From Rhodopirellula sp. (GTDB taxonomy: Bacteria > Planctomycetota > Planctomycetia > Pirellulales > Pirellulaceae): a stretch of 32,565 nt of DNA. The first letter of the stretch is position 1; every line of letters starts with the position of its first letter. Location of the stretch: positions 1 to 32,565 of the forward strand of contig PAAT01000139.1 of the NCBI GenBank assembly GCA_002698965.1, read 5' to 3'. The translations under genes and the position numbers were made by a program. A model generated the notes under the pieces. The model had not been told where the DNA came from. It made no database searches and saw only the letters and a list, made by a program, of their open reading frames with translations. Below, piece by piece: positions 28,702 to 32,565 of this stretch.

Positions 28702-29418
28702 CTATGGACCTTCATCAACCATCTCAAATTTGGCCATCGGAACATAACGATATCCGACTCCTCGCACCGTTTGCAGTAAGACCGCACGCTCTCCCAGCTT
28801 TTGCCTCAATGACTTCATGTGAACATCAATCGTTCGTTCCGTTGAGCAATTATCTTCTCCGCGACAGGCTTCGAGCAGTTCCAAGCGGCTGTAAGTTCGC
28901 TCCGGTTGCTTCATCAAAAACCACAGCAATCTCAGTTCCGTAGGCGTCAGAACTATTTGAGCATTTTCCAGACTGGCGACATGATTCAAGCGATCCACGC
29001 AAATCCCACAACTCTCAACAAGATCATTCTGCATCGATTCTCCGAGAGGCCGTCGCAACAAAGCTTTAATACGATGCATCAGCGGATGCAGTTTGTAGGG
29101 TTTGATGACATAATCATCGGCTCCCATACTGAAGCCGACCACTTCATCCACTTCCTCCGCTTTAGCTGTCAGCATTAGAATACGAATATTCTGAGTGTGG
29201 GGATTACTTCGCAACTGAGTGCAGATCTGCAAACCATCCATGGAGGGCAGCATAATATCGAGGACAACCAGGTCAGGCTCAACGGCCTGAGCTTTCTCCA
29301 GACCTTCCACTCCGTCGTTTGCCGTAAACACCTGATACCCTTCACGCACCAGATTGTATTCAAGGATATCGGCCAACGCCTTTTCGTCCTCGATAATTAA
29401 TATTCGCTCTTGAGCCAT
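28702..29418 (-). CDS. phoB: PhoB-like response regulator (OmpR/PhoB family)
   Basis: A 238-residue two-component regulator. Receiver domain about 4-120: acidic pair Glu10/Asp11, phospho-acceptor Asp54 in VVLDIMLPSMDG, Thr84 and Lys106 (VIKPYKL). The C-terminal winged-helix DNA-binding domain (about 140-230) has LTPTELRLLWFLMKQP and the RTIDVHMKSLRQKLG recognition region, ending VRGVGYRYVP. The ATG at 29416-29418 follows GAGGAAAAG at good spacing; a longer start at 29469 is less likely. It lies 57 bases downstream of phoU on the same strand, supporting a role in the phosphate-starvation response. No phoR kinase or pst transporter gene is present in the window, so the cognate kinase must be elsewhere. 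PhoB is chosen over other OmpR members mainly because of phoU. Confidence 0.87.
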   Translation of the reverse strand: MAQERILIIEDEKALADILEYNLVREGYQVFTANDGVEGLEKAQAVEPDLVVLDIMLPSMDGLQICTQLRSNPHTQNIRILMLTAKAEEVDEVVGFSMGADDYVIKPYKLHPLMHRIKALLRRPLGESMQNDLVESCGICVDRLNHVASLENAQIVLTPTELRLLWFLMKQPERTYSRLELLEACRGEDNCSTERTIDVHMKSLRQKLGERAVLLQTVRGVGYRYVPMAKFEMVDEGP

Positions 29419-29475
29419 TTCTTTTCCTCTTTCTTGTGTTATTACCGAGTTCCCACTTCGCAAACACACCTCAAC

Positions 29476-30141
29476 TCAACTCATCACATGACGTTGATGG
29501 CGAACAATAGCCCCTTCCACTAGGTAAACAACATCCTCCGCAATATTGGTCGCATGATCTGCAATCCGCTCGATATGGCGTGAAGCCGAAAAGAGATGCA
29601 ACGCCGGTTCTATACAATCGTGCTCAGCACGCATAACACCTCGGAGTTGAGTAATGATCTGCAACTGCAAGGAATCCACATGATGATCGGTCGCAAAGAC
29701 CTCTCGGGCCAAATCATTATCCAGACGAACATATGCATCAATACTTTGATTGAGCATCTTCACAGCGATCCGCATCATTTCAGGCAAAGCTTCCGGTATC
29801 GTGATGACTGGGCCCTTCATAATCCCCATTGCTCGCTCAGCAATATTGACGCCAAGATCTGCTACACGTTCCAACTCATTAGAAATTTTCAAAACGGTCG
29901 CAATACGTCGCAAGTCACCAGCCACAGGCTGATGCAACGCCAGAATTTTCAGACAGCTCTCTTCGATTCGGACATCCCATTGATCGATTTGATCATCTTC
30001 TTCCGCCAACGATTTTGCTAAATCAAAATCCGGTGACTTTAACTGTTCCCACGCACGTTTCACAAGTTCTTCCACCATCACGCTCATTGTCATGACGTCT
30101 CGGTGAAGATTGTCCAAGTCTCGTGTTAAGTGCGTCGACAC
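29476..30141 (-). CDS. phoU: Phosphate transport regulator PhoU
   Basis: PhoU is a cytoplasmic helical-bundle protein that restrains PhoR/PhoB signalling and Pst transport when phosphate is plentiful. The protein has two PhoU repeats: the first with DNLHRDVMTMSVMVEELVKRAWE and ALHQPVAGDLRRIATVLKISNELERVADLGVNIAERA, the second with IDAYVRLDNDLAREVFATDHHVDSLQ and SASRHIERIADHATNIAEDVVYLVEG. The metal-binding E(D)xxxD motifs ERVADLGVN and ERIADHATN are both intact. I favour the GTG at 30141, giving STHLTRDL, the usual PhoU beginning, and 221 residues; a GTG at 30192 would add 17 residues. phoB follows downstream. Confidence 0.88.
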   Translation of the reverse strand: MSTHLTRDLDNLHRDVMTMSVMVEELVKRAWEQLKSPDFDLAKSLAEEDDQIDQWDVRIEESCLKILALHQPVAGDLRRIATVLKISNELERVADLGVNIAERAMGIMKGPVITIPEALPEMMRIAVKMLNQSIDAYVRLDNDLAREVFATDHHVDSLQLQIITQLRGVMRAEHDCIEPALHLFSASRHIERIADHATNIAEDVVYLVEGAIVRHQRHVMS

Positions 30142-30192
30142 CGCGCTATTCCATCCATAATTGTGCAGCAGATTTAGGACATCAAAACCCAC

Positions 30193-30608
30193 AGAATTTG
30201 TAATACCTTTCTTATCGTATAATTTTTTATTAAGAAATCAGACGAACGCTTATTAAAATTCAGTGAAGAACGTTTGAGCCTATTAACTTGGTGCTCCCTC
30301 CGAAGGCTAGAAACCAAATTGGCGACTCCCCATGGCGAGCGAAGTAAAGAAAGTTCGGAATAGAAGGTACCCTGCAGACTGCCCGACTTCCAACCTGCGA
30401 TGACTGGTGAGCTTTCCGCCTGATGGATAAATCCATACCTCAGAACCGGTATAACCGGTTAAGTACTTAAATTGACCATTACCGTTTTCAAGATAAGTCT
30501 GTCTCAAATCAAACTACGGCTTGAAAAATAGTCCCGAAAGTGCAATTATTAGAAGGGTAGTATCAACCCTCAACGATATTTTAACTCTCACTGACATAGG
30601 TGTGTAAT
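30193..30608. other. Divergent intergenic region between phoU and the STAS gene
   Basis: About 415 bases with no credible gene; it should contain the promoters of phoU (minus) and of the STAS gene (plus). The notable content is a pair of adjacent dyads at 30444-30470, listed separately. A 66-codon open frame on the minus strand has no homolog I recognise and no ribosome binding site. Confidence 0.45.
30444..30470. promoter_or_regulatory. Adjacent palindromes, possible operator
   Basis: AACCGGT-ATA-ACCGGTT (30444-30460) is a perfect 7+7 dyad, and TTAAGTACTTAA (30459-30470) is a perfect 12-base palindrome overlapping its last two bases. They lie about 140 bases before the STAS start and about 300 before phoU. 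No binding protein is known. Confidence 0.35.
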
Positions 30609-30965
30609 ATGGCTTCGGACGTAACCCGATTCAATATTCAAACAATCGATGGCGTTACCATCGCTAAATTTATTGACAATCGAATTCTTGATGAGGCAAC
30701 CATTCAAGTGATCGGCGAACAGATGTATCGTCTGGTGGACGATCATGGATTCCGTAAAGTCCTGTTAGACTTCGAGGCGGTTGAACACTTGTCTAGTGCT
30801 GCACTGGGAAAGCTGATCAATATGAAGAAGAAAATGGATGCGGCCGGTGGACAGCTGGGCATGTGTAGCTTACGCCCTGAATTATTAAAGATCTTTAAAG
30901 TGACCAAACTCACTAAAGTCTTTGACATCTCCGCATCTATTGAAAAAGCCCTGAAAGGATTTTAG
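30609..30965 (+). CDS. STAS-domain anti-sigma factor antagonist
   Basis: A 118-residue single-domain protein of the SpoIIAA/RsbV type. In such systems the unphosphorylated STAS protein binds the anti-sigma kinase and frees its sigma factor. The conserved phospho-acceptor region is EHLSSAALGKLI, with Ser62/Ser63 as candidate sites; the alignment with SpoIIAA Ser58 has one extra residue. The remainder fits the fold (KVLLDFEAV, QLGMCSLRPELLKIFKVTKLTKVFDI). The ATG at 30609 has AGGTG about 7 bases upstream; the GTG at 30600 is less likely. An RsbW-like ATPase gene follows 119 bases later on the same strand, so the two are probably partners. Confidence 0.88.
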   Translation: MASDVTRFNIQTIDGVTIAKFIDNRILDEATIQVIGEQMYRLVDDHGFRKVLLDFEAVEHLSSAALGKLINMKKKMDAAGGQLGMCSLRPELLKIFKVTKLTKVFDISASIEKALKGF

Positions 30966-31084
30966 GGTAACCTCCCCGATGGGTAATGGTGTGGAATGAT
31001 CATTGCCCTTTTTCGCTTCTTACAGATTTCCAGAGTTCTCTGACATATCTTATCTTCTGAGTTCTCGCGCCTGTAAACGCAAAC

Positions 31085-31504
31085 ATGTCCGAATTGATGA
31101 TTTACAACCAGACTTTCGCAAGCGACTTGCATATTTCCGCAGATGTCCAAAAGGAAATCCAGGAATTGTGGCAGTCTCGTGGAATGAGCGATATGGATCT
31201 TCCTGACCTGCAACTTGCGTTGGAAGAGGGACTAGCCAATGCGATAAAGCATGGCAACAAAATGGATCCAGAGAAAACAGTCACCGTTGAGTGCTTCCTC
31301 AATGGAGATATCGTCCGTGTGGTCATTCAGGATGAAGGACCTGGCTTTGATCCTAACGATGTTCCCGACCCAACTCTCCCAGAGAATCTGGACAAACCAA
31401 GTGGCCGCGGTGTAATGCTTATGAAGGCGTTTATGGATGACGTTCTCTACAATGAAACCGGCAACCAACTGACCTTCATTAAACGCTGCACCTTTAACCG
31501 CTAA
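31085..31504 (+). CDS. RsbW/SpoIIAB-like serine kinase, anti-sigma factor type
   Basis: A 139-residue GHKL ATPase of the HATPase_c_2 family. N-box ALEEGLANAIKHGN (Glu47/Glu48, Asn52) binds Mg-ATP; G1 box DEGPGFDP (Asp83) and G2 box GRGVMLMK (107-114) complete the site. Such proteins phosphorylate a STAS antagonist and hold a sigma factor, or act on other targets. The upstream STAS gene supports that role. No sigma factor or PP2C phosphatase gene is in the window, so the regulated target is unknown. The ATG at 31085 has no evident ribosome binding site; the first residues (SELMIYNQTFASDLHISADVQ) resemble the usual start of these proteins. It converges with nadE, about 98 bases apart. Confidence 0.9.
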   Translation: MSELMIYNQTFASDLHISADVQKEIQELWQSRGMSDMDLPDLQLALEEGLANAIKHGNKMDPEKTVTVECFLNGDIVRVVIQDEGPGFDPNDVPDPTLPENLDKPSGRGVMLMKAFMDDVLYNETGNQLTFIKRCTFNR

Positions 31505-31602
31505 AGTTCTTAACCGAACCCAAGCTCGAATAAACCACCCTTTCAACCGGGTCTTCGATTTCTGCTTTCCATTCTTCGATATGTCAGGGCTTAATCCGAG
31601 AA

Positions 31603-32565
31603 CTACTCGAGAGCGTCCAATTCGCGACGAAAGCCGCCCGAGAGAATCGGAAAGCGACACCAGGTCTTGGGGTCCAGATTTTCATCATCCACATGAAAGG
31701 AGGGTGCGAATCGCTCTCGCTTCCATTGATTACGAGACCAAAGTTGAAAGAAACGCTTAATCCATTCAATTAATTGTCGGCGATCGGCTTGGTACGAAGA
31801 TATCAATTCGTGCTGCTGTAAAACACGAAAAACCTCTGCCGGCATCATCTTATCTCGAATAGCCAAACGCTCAATCAGATCCAAAATCTCATACGGCATC
31901 AAATCGGATTCGTCGGTTTGATTTTCTTCCGGCGGTCGGAGTTCTGCGGTTGGTTGTTGAGCATTCACCTTCACTAACTCAGGAATGGGTTCACCACCCT
32001 CGGGTCCTTCGATTTCCAACCAGCGGAGCCATTCTCTTAAGAAAGCTTTATCGATTCCAGCAATCGGCGAAATTCCACCGCAGGTATCTCCATCCATCGT
32101 GGTATACCCCACCGCTGCTTCGGAACGATTACTTGTTGCTAACAGTAATCCGCGTTTGATATTTGCTAACATCCAGACACTCGGTGCACGCCCACGTGCC
32201 TGAATATTCTGTAAGGCCAGATCATCACGATCCCATGTTAATTCTCGTTGCAACGCATTGCTGACTAGTGACTTATATTCTTCAACCACCCCATCAACAT
32301 TGAGCTCATAAAATTGGGCACCGATTGCATGAGCAATACTCTCAGCAGCATCGCGAGTAATCTCGCCACTGTTGCGGGTAGCCTGATAAACACACCACAA
32401 TAATTCGCCAACCCACTTTTCCGCCGTTTCGGGAGCCGAATTCTCAAAGCAATGCCGTAACCGGTATGCTACTCCGGACAAACCAATTTCCTTGACTGCA
32501 AAGTCAATCATCAGTTTGACCAACACCGCCACGGTCGCCGAGTCGGCGCCTCCGCTGAGCGACAA
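31603..32565 (-). CDS. nadE: Glutamine-dependent NAD+ synthase, C-terminal part (runs off right edge)
   Basis: The last step of NAD synthesis: amidation of deamido-NAD with ammonia from glutamine. The visible 320 residues are the synthetase domain: the PP-loop SLSGGADSATVAVLVK at the window edge, the nucleotide-binding LALQNIQARGRAPSVWMLAN block, LLLATSNRSEAAVGYTTMDGD and GGISPIAGIDKAFLREWL. The C-terminal half (PTAELRPPEENQTDESDLMPYE) is typical of the large glutamine-dependent form. The N-terminal glutaminase (nitrilase) domain would lie beyond position 32565, so the true start is outside the window. The stop TAG is at 31605-31603. Length and domain order agree with the two-domain enzyme (about 650-700 residues); the single-domain form is shorter and less likely. 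Confidence 0.93.
   Translation of the reverse strand: MSLSGGADSATVAVLVKLMIDFAVKEIGLSGVAYRLRHCFENSAPETAEKWVGELLWCVYQATRNSGEITRDAAESIAHAIGAQFYELNVDGVVEEYKSLVSNALQRELTWDRDDLALQNIQARGRAPSVWMLANIKRGLLLATSNRSEAAVGYTTMDGDTCGGISPIAGIDKAFLREWLRWLEIEGPEGGEPIPELVKVNAQQPTAELRPPEENQTDESDLMPYEILDLIERLAIRDKMMPAEVFRVLQQHELISSYQADRRQLIEWIKRFFQLWSRNQWKRERFAPSFHVDDENLDPKTWCRFPILSGGFRRELDALE

Noticed and set aside
30307..30507. 66-codon frame on the minus strand between phoU and the STAS gene
   Set aside because: It begins at a weak start, has no ribosome binding site, and its interior is occupied by the palindromic elements at 30444-30470.

Overview
The window looks like a chromosome segment from a planctomycete (phylum Planctomycetota, probably order Planctomycetales). 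The main reasons are two gene pairs of the planctomycete cytochrome type (PSCyt1/PSCyt2/PSD1 protein followed by a DUF1501 protein), a long dehydrogenase/HEAT/cytochrome c fusion, and a 16S rRNA gene that stands alone with its own promoter and terminator. I cannot assign a genus without alignment.

Layout. Positions 1-3937 (minus strand) hold lysS, a LolC/E-type permease and the ATPase LolD (cut by the window edge), a housekeeping and lipoprotein-export cluster. Positions 4028-5230 (minus) encode an exported amidohydrolase, divergent from a membrane Ser/Thr kinase with an extracytoplasmic sensor region (5330-7510). Positions 7517-12373 (minus) carry the first PSCyt/DUF1501 pair; its cytochrome protein has extra beta-sandwich domains inserted. 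Positions 12594-14366 encode an FHA-GAF-cyclase signalling protein, convergent with an exported leucine-rich-repeat protein. A membrane protein with a bacterial PH domain follows.

The centre (about 16240-18230) is a solitary 16S rRNA transcription unit on the minus strand: promoter, leader hairpin, boxA-like element, 16S, trailer hairpin and intrinsic terminator. No 23S, 5S or tRNA gene follows it. To the right on the plus strand lie aroH (chorismate mutase), the dehydrogenase/HEAT/cytochrome c protein, the second PSCyt/DUF1501 pair and an EstB-like serine esterase. This reads as one gene cluster for an exported or envelope redox and hydrolytic function of unknown substrate.

A tRNA-Arg(CCU) gene with its own promoter comes next, then a possible tiny membrane protein, phoU-phoB (minus), a STAS anti-anti-sigma protein with an RsbW-like ATPase (plus), and the C-terminal part of a glutamine-dependent NAD+ synthase that runs off the right edge.

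Regulatory themes: the rRNA and tRNA promoters share TTGACG with a 16-bp spacer. Many genes for ordinary cytoplasmic or regulatory proteins have a visible Shine-Dalgarno sequence, while the PSCyt and DUF1501 genes do not. No CRISPR array, insertion sequence, integrase or phage gene was seen. No single locus is clearly a new system; the best candidates are the PSCyt protein with inserted binding domains, the sensor kinase plus FHA-cyclase pair, and the structured leader of the solitary 16S gene.
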